A stretch of 64,000 bases of DNA from Streptomyces sp. 11x1 (GTDB lineage: Bacteria; Actinomycetota; Actinomycetes; Streptomycetales; Streptomycetaceae): NCBI RefSeq assembly GCF_032598905.1, contig NZ_CP122458.1, positions 10,131,001 through 10,195,000 on the forward strand, read 5' to 3'. Shown one piece after another: positions 35,630-44,675 of this stretch. A program made the translations under genes and the position numbers. The notes beneath the pieces were generated by a model, which was given only the letters and a program-made list of their open reading frames with translations, was not told the DNA's origin and did not search any database. Numbering within the stretch: position 1 is the first letter of the stretch; every line of letters starts with the position of its first letter.

Positions 35630-36829
35630 TCAGGGCGCGCCGTCGACCGGCAGTTCCAGGCGCAGCTCGTAGCCACCGTCGCCCAGATGCCTGGAGGTGA
35701 CCGTGCCGCCGAGGAGTTCGGCCCGCTGGCGCAGACCGATCAGGCCGTGGTGGGCGCCTGGCAGCGAGAGGGCCGGGCGGCTGGGCGCGGTGTTCGTGAC
35801 GGTCACCCGCAGCGTGCCGTCCTCCTGGCGCATCCGGATGGTGGCGGTGGCACCGGGGGCGTGCTTGCGGATGTTGGTGAGGGCTTCCTGCACGGTGCGG
35901 TAGACGGCGCGCTGGACGGGCGGCGGCAGATCGCCCGGCAGGTCCGTCCGCAGGTCGGTGTCGATGCCGCTGCCGGCGACCAGCCGGTCGAGATCCGCGA
36001 GCGAGGGCTGCGGGGTCAGTTCGGTGGGGCGGCTGCCGGAGGCCCGCAGTATGCCGACCATGTGCCGCAGCTCGTCCAGGGTCTGCACGCTCAGCCGCCG
36101 TATCGTGGCGGCCGCCTCCTTCGCCTCCGTGTCCCGGCTGCCCACCTGGAGGGCTCCCGCGCGCACGGCGATCAGACTGACCTGGTGGGATACGGCGTCG
36201 TGCATCTCCCGGGCGAGCTGGGCGCGTTCCTTCGCCAGAACGCCCTGCGCGATCAGCAGCCGTTCGTGCTCACGTGCCTCGGAGACCTCGACCAGACGCA
36301 GCGACAGCTCCCGGCGGGCCTGGACGAGTCGGCCGAGGAAGAGGGGCGCGGTCGCCTGCGCCACGCTGTAGGAGAGCGGGATCAGGGCCTGGCGGTCGTC
36401 GATGTCGGTGAACTCCGGTGACGGCCACGACCACCAGGTCAGGTCGCAGACCGTGAACCCCAACGCGCACACGGCCAGCGGCACCCGGTGGTGGGTGCGC
36501 GAGGCGAGGGTGTACAGCGCCACCAGCGTGGCGAACACCGCGTCCGTGAACAGGGCGGTCGGCAGGGCGAGCAGGAAGGTCGGCAGCGGCAGCCGGCGGC
36601 GCACGACGAGCGCGAAGGCCGCGAGCAGGGCGGCGGCCAGCTCCTGGGGGTGATGGGGGCCCACGTCGTGGATCCACACGTCCGCCAAGGAGACCGTGAC
36701 GAGCACGGCATCCGTGATCCAGGGACTCAGGGCGCCGGAGACGGCCCTCATCCGGCGCCACGGACGCGGGGCGCCGACGAGAGCCGTCATCCGGTGCCAC
36801 GGACGCGGGGCGTCGGAGAGGGGCCTCAT
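35630..36829 (-). CDS. NarL-type sensor histidine kinase with duplicated N-terminus
   Basis: A 399-residue HisKA_3 kinase. Transmembrane helices occupy about residues 37-170. The H-box is LAREMHDAVSHQVSLI (His about 217), and the ATPase motif is VYRTVQEALTNIRKHAPG. The first 40 residues contain three related 13-residue blocks (APRPWHRMTALVG, APRPWRRMRAVSG, ALSPW...) encoded by a 39-bp tandem repeat. Each block has an in-frame ATG. Overlap with the upstream response-regulator stop favours the first ATG at 36829. Confidence 0.85.
   Translation of the reverse strand: MRPLSDAPRPWHRMTALVGAPRPWRRMRAVSGALSPWITDAVLVTVSLADVWIHDVGPHHPQELAAALLAAFALVVRRRLPLPTFLLALPTALFTDAVFATLVALYTLASRTHHRVPLAVCALGFTVCDLTWWSWPSPEFTDIDDRQALIPLSYSVAQATAPLFLGRLVQARRELSLRLVEVSEAREHERLLIAQGVLAKERAQLAREMHDAVSHQVSLIAVRAGALQVGSRDTEAKEAAATIRRLSVQTLDELRHMVGILRASGSRPTELTPQPSLADLDRLVAGSGIDTDLRTDLPGDLPPPVQRAVYRTVQEALTNIRKHAPGATATIRMRQEDGTLRVTVTNTAPSRPALSLPGAHHGLIGLRQRAELLGGTVTSRHLGDGGYELRLELPVDGAP
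36749..36826. repeat. 39-bp tandem repeat spanning alternative start codons
   Basis: Two adjacent 39-bp units (36749-36787 and 36788-36826) share CATCCGG, the 17-bp core GCCACGGACGCGGGGCG and similar ends. A third partial copy begins at 36827. Each contains a CAT (ATG on the minus strand) in the kinase frame. Confidence 0.8.
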
Positions 36830-37509
36830 CCGGACTCCCGTCCGGGTCCGCCGCCGGCGGAGCGCGACCGCCTGAGCAGACCCGCGCGTTCGGCCAGCAG
36901 TGCCGCCTGCACCCGGCTGCCCACCTCCAACTTGGTGAGCAGCGCGCTCACATGGTCCTTGACCGTGCCCGTGCTCAGATGCATCCGGTCAGCGATGTCG
37001 GTGTTGGACAGCCCCTCCGTGATGAGGACCAGGACGTCCCGCTCACGTTCGGTCAGCCGGTCCACGAGCCGGACGGCGGCCTCCCGGAGCCCGTTGTCCA
37101 GATAGCCGTCGACGACGGTCCGGGTCACCCGGGACGACAGCGCCACCCCACCGGCCGCCAAGGTGCGTACGAGATACGGAAGTTGCTCCGGATCGGTGTC
37201 CTTGAGGAGGAAGCCCGCTGCTCCCGAGCGGAGGGCGGCCGCCACGTACTCGTCCATGTCGAAGGTGGTGAGCATGGCCACCACGGGAGGGCGGGGGAGT
37301 CTCCTGAGTTCGGCGAGGACGGTCAGCCCGTCCACGTCCGGCATACGGATGTCCAGCAGGACGACCTCGGGGCGCAGCTCCCGTACGGCGTGCACGGCCC
37401 GGCCGCCGGGGACCGCCGCGACCACGTCGATGTCGTCCGCGGAGTTGAGGATGTGCTCGAAGCCCGTACGGATCAGGGCTTCGTCGTCGACCACCAGTAC
37501 CCGGATCAC
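36826..37509 (-). CDS. NarL/LuxR-type response regulator
   Basis: A 227-residue response regulator beginning MIRVLVVDDEALIRTGFEHI (GTG start). The phospho-acceptor is in VVLLDIRMPDVDG and the Lys in FLLKDTDP. The C-terminal HTH reads LTERERDVLVLITEGLSNTD and STGTVKDHVSALLTKL. Its stop overlaps the kinase ATG, so they form a two-gene operon. Targets unknown. Its position about 5 kb upstream of the RiPP genes makes a regulatory link possible but weak. Confidence 0.88.
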   Translation of the reverse strand: MIRVLVVDDEALIRTGFEHILNSADDIDVVAAVPGGRAVHAVRELRPEVVLLDIRMPDVDGLTVLAELRRLPRPPVVAMLTTFDMDEYVAAALRSGAAGFLLKDTDPEQLPYLVRTLAAGGVALSSRVTRTVVDGYLDNGLREAAVRLVDRLTERERDVLVLITEGLSNTDIADRMHLSTGTVKDHVSALLTKLEVGSRVQAALLAERAGLLRRSRSAGGGPGRESG

Positions 37510-37700
37510 CCGTGCCCCGCTCGTCGTCGGACCACCAATGGACTTCTGCTGGAACCGCTACGACGCCCGAAGTCGCCGCCAGGTTCCCATTCCTCCCCAT
37601 TTCTGGTCACCTGGCGGGGAGGACTCCGGCTGTTCGGCGGGGACGTTCCAGCCACCCGCCGGATGGGAACGCGCCCCTCGCGCCCCCGACGCTGAAGGCC

Positions 37701-38975
37701 ATGACACCAGACACGTCACCGGACCTGTCGTCCCCACCGGCCGCCGCGCCGGCACTCGCTTCCGCCGCGGCCCCGGCTCCCGCCCCGGCCTCCGCAACCG
37801 CAGAAGCCCCCCAAGGGCCGTCCACCGGGCGGCTGGTCGGCATCGATCTGGCCCGGGGGCTCGCGGTCTTCGGCATGTACGCCGCGCACGTCGGTCCGGA
37901 GCCGGCGAACGGCGGGCCGCTGGGCTTCGTGATGGAACTGGCGCGGGGCCGTTCCTCGGCGCTGTTCGCGCTGCTCGCCGGGTTCACCCTGGTCCTGATC
38001 ACCGGGCGCCCACACCCCCGCACCGGGCGCGCCGGACGGCAGGCGGTCGCCCGGATGGTCATCCGTTCCCTCGTCCTGATCGTGCTCGGGTTCGCCCTGA
38101 CCGCCCTCGACACCGACGTCGACGTGATCCTCGCCTTCTACGGGCTGACCTTCCTCGCCGTCCTGCCCTTCCATCGCCTGCGCGTCCGGACTCTCGCGCT
38201 CCTTGCCGCCGCGGGCGCGCTCGTCATGCCCCAAGTCATGTACGGGGTACGGCTGTCGATCGAGGACGGCGACTGGGCGGACGCGATCGTCGCCACCGAC
38301 CCGCTGGCCCGGGTCAGCGACACGGACGGCCTCATGGAGTTGCTGTTCACGGGCGAGTACCCGGTGCTCACCTGGATGTCGTTCATGCTGGCCGGCATGG
38401 CGGTGGCCCGGCTCGACCTCACCTGCGCCGCTGTCCGCACCCGACTCACCGCGGCCGGGGGCGCGTTGACCGTCCTCGGCTACGGAGGCTCCTGGCTGGC
38501 CCTGCGCCTCGTCCCGCACGCCCGAGCCACCGTCGCCGCCGCAGCGGACGGCGACGGGGCCGCCTCGGCCTGGTGGTCCGACACCGTCGGCTACCTCGTC
38601 GACGACACCCCGGCGGCCTGGCTCCTGGTGGGCGCGCCGCACAGCCAGACGACCTTCTCCATCCTCGGCAACACCGGTGTCGCGCTGCTCGTCGTGGTGC
38701 TGTGCGTGACGGCCGTGGACCGACTGCCCCGCTGCGCGCGCCTCGCCCGGCCCGTGTGCGCCGTCGGCATGACGGCCCTGACGGCGTACGTCCTGCACAT
38801 CCTCGCCATCCGGGAGTTCGGCATGGAGGAGGAGACCGGCCCGGCCCTCCTCGACCTCTTCCTCTACAGTGCGGTCGCCCTGCTGCTCGCCACCGCTTGG
38901 ACCCGGTGGTTCCGCCGTGGACCGCTGGAACACCTGCTGCACGTCAGCACGCTCCCGGCGCGCCATGTGAAGTGA
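37701..38975 (+). CDS. DUF418-domain polytopic membrane protein
   Basis: A 424-residue protein with an Ala/Pro-rich N-terminal 40 residues and about ten transmembrane helices. The opening GIDLARGLAVFGMYAAHVGP and the C-terminal PVCAVGMTALTAYVLHILAI are typical of DUF418/heparan-alpha-glucosaminide acyltransferase-like proteins. The family is predicted to transfer acyl groups across membranes but is not biochemically defined here. ATG 37701 follows GAAGG. It is transcribed divergently from the second two-component system. Confidence 0.8.
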   Translation: MTPDTSPDLSSPPAAAPALASAAAPAPAPASATAEAPQGPSTGRLVGIDLARGLAVFGMYAAHVGPEPANGGPLGFVMELARGRSSALFALLAGFTLVLITGRPHPRTGRAGRQAVARMVIRSLVLIVLGFALTALDTDVDVILAFYGLTFLAVLPFHRLRVRTLALLAAAGALVMPQVMYGVRLSIEDGDWADAIVATDPLARVSDTDGLMELLFTGEYPVLTWMSFMLAGMAVARLDLTCAAVRTRLTAAGGALTVLGYGGSWLALRLVPHARATVAAAADGDGAASAWWSDTVGYLVDDTPAAWLLVGAPHSQTTFSILGNTGVALLVVVLCVTAVDRLPRCARLARPVCAVGMTALTAYVLHILAIREFGMEEETGPALLDLFLYSAVALLLATAWTRWFRRGPLEHLLHVSTLPARHVK

Positions 38976-38990
38976 CCGCATCGGGCGACA

Positions 38991-39012
38991 TCCGGGCGAA
39001 CTTCGGCCGAAC
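38991..39012 (-). promoter_or_regulatory. Possible PHO box upstream of the phytase
   Basis: On the minus strand two adjacent 11-bp units, GTTCGGCCGAA and GTTCGCCCGGA, resemble the GTTCACC direct repeat units bound by PhoP in Streptomyces. A phosphate-scavenging phytase downstream makes PhoP control plausible. The orientation and two-unit length make this tentative. Confidence 0.3.
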
Positions 39013-39113
39013 CACGGCCGTTTCACCGCGTCCGCATGGACAGCTCACGTCCGTCTGCGCGCAAGCTTCTCTCCGCACCATCGACTTGGCCCGATCACCG
39101 ACCCGGCCCCGCC

Positions 39114-39189
39114 CCTCGACGGCAGTCAGAACCCTCGACGGCAGTCAGGACCACCGACGGCAGTCAGGACCACCGACGGCAGTCACGAC
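39114..39189. repeat. Four 19-bp tandem repeats immediately upstream of the phytase
   Basis: Four consecutive units of CACCGACGGCAGTCAGGAC (the first two start CCTC) end about 20 bp before the phytase GTG. The units are nearly identical, so the array is recent. Confidence 0.85.
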
Positions 39190-39208
39190 GGTAAGGAAGC
39201 GAACGCCT

Positions 39209-40525
39209 GTGAGAACGCCCCGCACTGCTCGGAGAGCCGCCCTTCTCGCCTCGGTCACCGCGCTCACCACCTTCCTCGCGGCGACCCCCGCCGGAGCGGG
39301 GACGGTAGCGCTCCCGACGGTGACCGCGAGGAGCGAGTCCGCCGCGCTGTACGACGACGAGGCCGGCGGCAACTCCGACGCCGACGACCCGGCGATCTGG
39401 CGCGACCCCGCCGACCCGGACCGCAGCCTCGTCGTCGCCACCGCGAAGGAGGGCGGTCTGCGTGTCTACGACCTGGACGCCCGCCTCGTGCAGTCCCTCG
39501 CCGCACCCAAGCCGCCGACACCGGACGACGCCCCGGGCCGCTACAACAACGTCGACCTCGTCACCGGCCTGCGCACCTCCGCGGGCCGGGCCGACGTGGC
39601 CGTGGTCAGCGACCGTGGCAGCGACCGGCTGCGGATCTACCGCATCGACCCCACCCGCCCGGACGGTCCGCTGACCGATGTCACCGACCCGGCCGCCACC
39701 CCCGTCTTCTCCGCCGACCAGGCCGAGATCAACGACCAGCGCACCGCGTACGGCCTCGCCACCTGGACGGACAGGGCCACCGGCCGGTCCTACGCCCTGG
39801 TCAGCCAGCGCGAACGCACCCGCCTCGCCCTGCTGGAACTCCTCCCGGCGGCGAACGGCAGGGTCGGCTACCGCAAGGTCCGCACCCTCGACCTGCCCGC
39901 CTCCTTCCGGCTGCCCAACGGCACCCGATGGAGCCCCTGCGCCGAACCCGGTGAACTCCCGCAGGTCGAGGGCATGGTCGTCGACCCCGCCACCGGCACC
40001 CTCTACGCAGGCCAGGAGGACATCGGCATCTGGCGGCTGCGCGCCGACCTCACCGGCAAGCCCGTCCTGATCGACAGGACCCGGGAGTACGGCGTCCGCG
40101 GCACGTACGACGAGGAGGCCGAGGAGTGCGTGCCCGGCGCCGACCCCGGCTACGGCGGGAAGCGGTTGTCGGCCGACATCGAGGGTCTGACGCTCTATCA
40201 GGACCGCGACGGGGACGGCTACTTGCTCGCCTCCAGCCAGGGCGACGACACCTTCGCCCTGTACGACCGTGAGGTGAGCGAGGGCAACGAGTACGAGGGC
40301 GGCTTCCGTGTCGGGGCCGCGTCGGACACCCTCGACGGGGTGCAGGAGTGCGACGGCGCGGCCGTCCTCAACGCCCCGTTGGGCAGCCGCTACCCGCGCG
40401 GCCTGCTCGTCGTCCAGGACGGCCAGGAGACGCCCGGGGTCCCCGACGGCGAGGGCGGCACGCGCACCGCGACCGGCTTCAAGTTCGTCGACCTCGGTGA
40501 GCTGGAGGACGCCGCGGACCTGTAG
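39209..40525 (+). CDS. Secreted beta-propeller 3-phytase
   Basis: A 438-residue secreted enzyme releasing phosphate from myo-inositol hexakisphosphate. After a signal peptide ending near TPAGAG comes the beta-propeller phytase signature ADDPAIWRDPADPDRSLVV and TAKEGGLRVYDLD. Later calcium/phosphate-site segments include RYNNVDLV, VEGMVVD and SADIEGLTLY. The GTG start at 39209 follows AAGGAAG; the far longer upstream frame is an artefact of open high-GC sequence. Calcium dependence is a property of the family. A tandem repeat array and a possible PHO box lie upstream. Confidence 0.9.
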   Translation: MRTPRTARRAALLASVTALTTFLAATPAGAGTVALPTVTARSESAALYDDEAGGNSDADDPAIWRDPADPDRSLVVATAKEGGLRVYDLDARLVQSLAAPKPPTPDDAPGRYNNVDLVTGLRTSAGRADVAVVSDRGSDRLRIYRIDPTRPDGPLTDVTDPAATPVFSADQAEINDQRTAYGLATWTDRATGRSYALVSQRERTRLALLELLPAANGRVGYRKVRTLDLPASFRLPNGTRWSPCAEPGELPQVEGMVVDPATGTLYAGQEDIGIWRLRADLTGKPVLIDRTREYGVRGTYDEEAEECVPGADPGYGGKRLSADIEGLTLYQDRDGDGYLLASSQGDDTFALYDREVSEGNEYEGGFRVGAASDTLDGVQECDGAAVLNAPLGSRYPRGLLVVQDGQETPGVPDGEGGTRTATGFKFVDLGELEDAADL

Positions 40526-40530
40526 CGCGG

Positions 40531-40614
40531 TCAGCCCTCTGCCGCGCCGAGGGGATCCTCCCGGGTGAGCCCGTCGACCTTGTCCATCGCCTCGTCCGTG
40601 AGTGCCACGAGGTG
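40531..40614 (-). pseudogene. Short C-terminal gene remnant
   Basis: The minus strand encodes HLVALTDEAMDKVDGLTRED then PLGAAEG and a stop. It looks like the end of a protein, with no upstream part left. It adjoins the permease remnant and converges on the phytase. The parent family is not identified. Confidence 0.25.
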
Positions 40615-40630
40615 CCGCCCTGTACCGGGA

Positions 40631-40948
40631 CTACTCCTGCTTCTCGCCGGAGGCGAAGCGCGAGATGATCAGTGCGACGATGATGATCGCGTCATTGAGG
40701 AACTGGTTCCACAGCGGCGGCACCCCGGCCAACGTCATGACGTTGACGACGAGTTGCAGGGTCAGCAGACCGGTGAGCGCGCCGAAGACCGATCCCTTGC
40801 CGCCGTTGAGGCTGACCCCGCCGATGACGGTGGCGGCGAAGACCTGGAAGATCCAGCCGCTGCCCTGTTCGAGCCCGCGGCGAGTGTCTCCGGCGGTGTC
40901 CCACGTCATGCTCGTGGCGGGGTCGGTGACATCAGTGGTGGCGGACAT
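40631..40948 (-). pseudogene. Truncated sugar ABC transporter permease (RbsC-type)
   Basis: The 105-residue frame begins MSATTDVTDPATS, like an original N-terminus. It then jumps directly to the C-terminal part of a ribose/rhamnose/fucose-type permease: FQVFAATVIGGVSLNGGKGS and VFGALTGLLTLQLVVNVMTL. Normal permeases have about 330 residues, so roughly 200 internal residues are missing. The frame remains open, but a working channel is impossible. Confidence 0.8.
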
Positions 40949-41390
40949 GGCTCCCTTCCGTGCTCTTCAGTGGCGTCGGCGGGGACGACGGGCGGATCGC
41001 CGGCGGAGCCGTGCGCGCCGGTGCCGGAGGTCTCGGCCCGGTCGGCCACCCCCTCCATGGCGGCGACCACCTGCTCGTCCCTCCAGCCACGGTCGAACTC
41101 GGCGACCGCCCGCTCGTGGAACATCACCACGAGCCGGTCGCACACCTTCAGGTGGTCCAGTTCGTCGGAGACGATCAGCGCGGCCTTCCCGCCGTCGGAG
41201 ACCTGCTGGATCCGGCGCAGCAGGAACTCCTTGGACTTGACGTCCACGCCGTTGGTGGGGCGGATGGCCACCAGGATCTGGGGGTCGGTGGCCAGGGCAC
41301 GGGCGACGACGACCTTCTGCTGGTTGCCGCCGGACAGCGCCGAGAGGGGGGTGGATCCGCGGTGACGGTGAGCGTCGCGTTTTCGGCCAC
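40906..41390 (-). pseudogene. Truncated sugar ABC transporter ATPase (RbsA-type)
   Basis: The C-terminal ATPase half is readable: LSGGNQQKVVVARALATDP near 41340-41280, PTNGVDVKSKEFLLRRIQQV, then ALIVSDELDHLKVCDRLVVM. Just upstream in another frame is RSVAENATLTVT, also typical of this family. The region between is deleted and the frame shifted, and the whole N-terminal ATPase domain is gone. With the permease remnant it marks a decayed importer beside the fucose genes. Confidence 0.75.
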
Positions 41391-41698
41391 GCTGCGGTTG
41401 TTCGGCTCTTGCGATTCCTCCGATGTATCTAGGGCATCGAGGATGCTACGACGGCATTGCTGACCTGACAAAAGGTTGTCCAGCAGGAATTCGACCGTCT
41501 GTCCGGGCGACGCGGTCCGCACTCCGGCGGGCTCCGGTGGCGGCTAAGTCAGACATGTCGGATCTATGAGCGGTGGAAGCTCGGCTGTGGCCACATGCAT
41601 CCGAGGGATGCGTTGTCAGGATGTCGAACTGCACCTAAAGTCGCGGTGCACCATTCCTCCGATGAATGAATGAACCCCATGGCAAGGGAGCTGTCCCA
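41391..41698. promoter_or_regulatory. Promoter/operator region of the L-fucose operon
   Basis: The stretch is A+T-richer than its surroundings. ATTCCTCCGATG occurs at 41414-41425 and again at 41653-41664. The first copy forms an imperfect palindrome with CATCGAGGA. A separate perfect palindrome GCATCC-GAG-GGATGC lies at 41597-41611. These are candidate sites for a sugar-responsive repressor, which is not encoded in this window. Confidence 0.45.
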
Positions 41699-42550
41699 AT
41701 GAAACTGCTACGCGTCGGCGCCCCGGGAGAGGAGCGGCCTGTTGTGCGCACCGATGATGGCGGGTTGCTGGATCTGTCGTCCGTGGCCGGTGATATCGAC
41801 GGTGCTTTTCTCGCGTCCGGGGGTCTCGACCGGGTTCGGGCGGCGGTTGAGGCGGGAGGGCTGCCTGTGCTTGATGCCGGGGGGTTGCGGGTGGGTGTCC
41901 CGTTCGCCCGTCCCGGCAAGGTGATCTGTGTGGGGCTCAATTACCGCGATCATGCTGCGGAGACGGGTGCTGCTGTCCCGTTGCGTCCGGTGGTGTTCAT
42001 GAAGGATCCGGGCACGGTGGTGGGTCCGTACGACGAGGTGCTGATTCCGCGTGGCTCGGTCAAGACCGACTGGGAGGTCGAGCTGGGGGTTGTCATCGGG
42101 CGGCGGGCCCGCTATCTGGAGGGTCCCGGGGAGGCGGCCGGGGTGATTGCCGGGTACGTGGTCAGTCATGACGTCTCCGAGCGTGAGTTCCAGCTGGAGT
42201 ACTCCTCGCAGTGGGATCTGGGCAAGTCCTGCGAGACTTTCAACCCGATGGGGCCGTGGCTGGTCAGTGCGGATGAGGTGGGTGATCCGCAGGGCCTGGG
42301 GCTGCGGCTGAGCGTCAATGGTGTCGAGCGTCAGCGCGGGCACACCCGCGACATGATCTTCCCGGTCCACGAGATCGTCGCCTACCTCAGCCGGTACATG
42401 GTGCTGCAGCCCGGTGATGTGATCAACACCGGTACGCCCGCCGGGGTTGCCCTCGGCCTGCCCGGCACTCCTTATCTCCGCCCGGGTGACACCGTCGAGT
42501 TGGAGATCGACGGGCTCGGGAGCCAGCGCCAGATCTTCGGCCGAGCGTGA
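41699..42550 (+). CDS. FAH-family 2,4-diketo-3-deoxy-L-fuconate hydrolase
   Basis: A 283-residue fumarylacetoacetate-hydrolase-fold enzyme. The motif [14 protein letters not shown] and metal-binding residues in [11 protein letters not shown] and [14 protein letters not shown] are intact. In the non-phosphorylative L-fucose route this enzyme cleaves 2,4-diketo-3-deoxy-L-fuconate to pyruvate and L-lactate, and its five partner enzymes lie directly downstream. ATG 41699 follows AAGGGAG; a start 33 bases upstream is less likely. First gene of the operon. Confidence 0.85.
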   Translation: MKLLRVGAPGEERPVVRTDDGGLLDLSSVAGDIDGAFLASGGLDRVRAAVEAGGLPVLDAGGLRVGVPFARPGKVICVGLNYRDHAAETGAAVPLRPVVFMKDPGTVVGPYDEVLIPRGSVKTDWEVELGVVIGRRARYLEGPGEAAGVIAGYVVSHDVSEREFQLEYSSQWDLGKSCETFNPMGPWLVSADEVGDPQGLGLRLSVNGVERQRGHTRDMIFPVHEIVAYLSRYMVLQPGDVINTGTPAGVALGLPGTPYLRPGDTVELEIDGLGSQRQIFGRA

Positions 42551-42573
42551 AAGGCACCCCCTTGAGGACCCCT

Positions 42574-43911
42574 GTGACTGCAACTTCCGCCCGGATCACC
42601 GCGGTCGACACCTACGACGTCCGGTTTCCCACCTCACGGGAGCTGGACGGGTCGGACGCCATGAACCCCGACCCCGACTACTCCGCCGCCTACGTCGTGC
42701 TGCGCACGGATGCCGGCGACGGTCTCGAAGGCCACGGCTTCACCTTCACCATCGGCCGCGGCAACGATGTGCAGGTCGCCGCCATCGGCGTGCTGCGGCC
42801 CCATCTCCTCGGCCGCTCGGCCGATGAGGTGTGCGCGGATCCCGGCTCGGTCAGCCGTGACCTGATCGGCGACAGCCAGCTTCGCTGGCTCGGCCCCGAG
42901 AAGGGCGTGATGCACATGGCGATCGGCGCCGTCGTCAACGCCGTCTGGGACCTGGCGGCCAAGCGCGCCGGCCTGCCGTTGTGGCGGCTGCTGGCCCACG
43001 CGGAGCCGGAGTGGCTGGTCTCCCAGGTCGACTTCCGCTACATCGCCGACGCCCTCAGCCCCGAGGACGCCCTGCGGCTGCTGCGCGAGGGCCGCGCCGG
43101 GCTCGCGGAGCGCGAGGCGGTGCTGCTTCAGCGCGGCTACCCCGCCTACACCACCTCACCGGGCTGGCTGGGCTACTGCGACGAGAAGCTCACCCGGCTG
43201 GCCAAGCAGGCGGTCGCCGACGGCTTCACCCAGATCAAGCTGAAGGTCGGCGCCGACCTCGCCGACGACGTGCGCCGGATGCGCACCGCCCGCGCCGCCG
43301 TCGGCGACGGCATCCGCATCGCCATCGACGCCAACCAGCGCTGGAACGTCGGCGAGGCGGTCGAGTGGACCCGGGCCCTCGCCGGCTTCGACCCGTACTG
43401 GATCGAGGAGCCCACCAGTCCCGATGACATCCTCGGCCACGCCGCCGTGCGCCGCGGGGTCGCCCCGGTGAAGGTCGCCACCGGCGAACACGTGCACAAC
43501 CGCATCGTCTTCAAACAGCTCCTGCAGGCCGGCGCCATCGACGTCCTCCAGATCGACGCCGCCCGCGTCGGCGGCGTCAACGAGAACCTGGCGATCCTGC
43601 TGCTCGCCGCCAGGTTCGGCATCCCGGTCTGCCCGCACGCCGGGGGTGTGGGTCTGTGTGAACTTGTCCAGCACCTGTCCATGTTCGACTACCTCGCTCT
43701 GTCCGGCACCACCGAGAACCGGGTCATCGAGTACGTCGACCACCTCCACGAGCACTTCACCGCCCCCGTGGTGATCCGCGAGGGCCACTACACCGCCCCC
43801 CTGACCCCGGGATACTCCGCAACCATGCGGGCCGGGTCGCTCGCCGAATACCGTTACCCGGACGGCACGTTCTGGGCCGCCGACCTCGCTGGACGGGAGG
43901 AAGTCGCATGA
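42574..43911 (+). CDS. L-fuconate dehydratase (enolase superfamily)
   Basis: A 445-residue enolase-superfamily dehydratase converting L-fuconate to 2-keto-3-deoxy-L-fuconate. The catalytic Lys motif [11 protein letters not shown], metal ligands in [15 protein letters not shown] and GEH, and the catalytic His in CPHAGGVG are all present. Length matches the Xanthomonas enzyme. GTG 42574 after GAGG is preferred. A GTG at 42547 overlapping the preceding stop would add nine residues. Confidence 0.9.
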   Translation: MTATSARITAVDTYDVRFPTSRELDGSDAMNPDPDYSAAYVVLRTDAGDGLEGHGFTFTIGRGNDVQVAAIGVLRPHLLGRSADEVCADPGSVSRDLIGDSQLRWLGPEKGVMHMAIGAVVNAVWDLAAKRAGLPLWRLLAHAEPEWLVSQVDFRYIADALSPEDALRLLREGRAGLAEREAVLLQRGYPAYTTSPGWLGYCDEKLTRLAKQAVADGFTQIKLKVGADLADDVRRMRTARAAVGDGIRIAIDANQRWNVGEAVEWTRALAGFDPYWIEEPTSPDDILGHAAVRRGVAPVKVATGEHVHNRIVFKQLLQAGAIDVLQIDAARVGGVNENLAILLLAARFGIPVCPHAGGVGLCELVQHLSMFDYLALSGTTENRVIEYVDHLHEHFTAPVVIREGHYTAPLTPGYSATMRAGSLAEYRYPDGTFWAADLAGREEVA

Positions 43912-44675
43912 CCGGGCAGACAGGTGAGCTGACGGGGCTCCGCGCGATCGTCACCGGTGGCGCGTCCGGGATAGGGCTCGCCACCGCCAGACTGCTGACC
44001 GCACGGGGCGCCCGGGTCGCGGTGCTCGACCTCGACCCCTCCGGGGCCTCGGCCCCGCTGATCGCCCTCAAGGCCGATGTCACCGACGACGCCTCCGTAC
44101 GGGCCGCCGTCACGGAGGCCGCCGAGCGGCTCGGCGGACTCGACATCGTCGTCAACAACGCAGGCATCGGCGCGCAGGGCACCGTCGAGGACAACTCCGA
44201 CGAACAGTGGCAGCGCGTCCTGGACGTCAATGTCCTCGGCATGGTCCGCACCAGCCGCGCGGCCCTGCCCCACCTGCGCGCCTCCTCCCACGCGAGCATC
44301 GTCAACACCTGCTCCATCGCCGCCACCGCCGGCCTGCCCCAGCGCGCCCTGTACTCCGCCAGCAAGGGCGCCGTCCTCTCCCTGACCCTGGCCATGGCCG
44401 CCGACCACGTCCGCGAGGGCATCCGCGTCAACTGCGTCAACCCCGGCACCGCCGACACCCCCTGGGTCGGCCGCCTCCTCGGCGCCGCCGACGACCCCGA
44501 AGCGGAGCGCGCCGCGCTCAACGCCCGCCAGCCCATGGGCCGTCTGGTCACCGCCGACGAGGTCGCCGCCGCCATCGTCTATCTGGCGAGCCCCGCCGCC
44601 GCGTCCGTCACCGGCACCGCCCTCGCCGTCGACGGCGGCATGCAGGGCCTCAGGCTCCGCCCGGCGGGCTCATGA
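43908..44675 (+). CDS. SDR oxidoreductase, 2-keto-3-deoxy-L-fuconate dehydrogenase
   Basis: A 255-residue short-chain dehydrogenase. The cofactor motif [12 protein letters not shown] ([10 protein letters not shown]), catalytic Ser in NTCSIAA and YSASK are complete. An aspartate after the second strand (VAVLDLD) predicts NAD(H). In the pathway it oxidises 2-keto-3-deoxy-L-fuconate at C4. The alternative, L-fucose dehydrogenase, is better served by the aldo/keto reductase next door. ATGA overlap with fuconate dehydratase. Confidence 0.85.
   Translation: MTGQTGELTGLRAIVTGGASGIGLATARLLTARGARVAVLDLDPSGASAPLIALKADVTDDASVRAAVTEAAERLGGLDIVVNNAGIGAQGTVEDNSDEQWQRVLDVNVLGMVRTSRAALPHLRASSHASIVNTCSIAATAGLPQRALYSASKGAVLSLTLAMAADHVREGIRVNCVNPGTADTPWVGRLLGAADDPEAERAALNARQPMGRLVTADEVAAAIVYLASPAAASVTGTALAVDGGMQGLRLRPAGS

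Noticed and set aside
37163..39208. Long upstream extension of the phytase frame
   Set aside because: It overlaps the DUF418 gene in another frame and would bury the phytase signal peptide.
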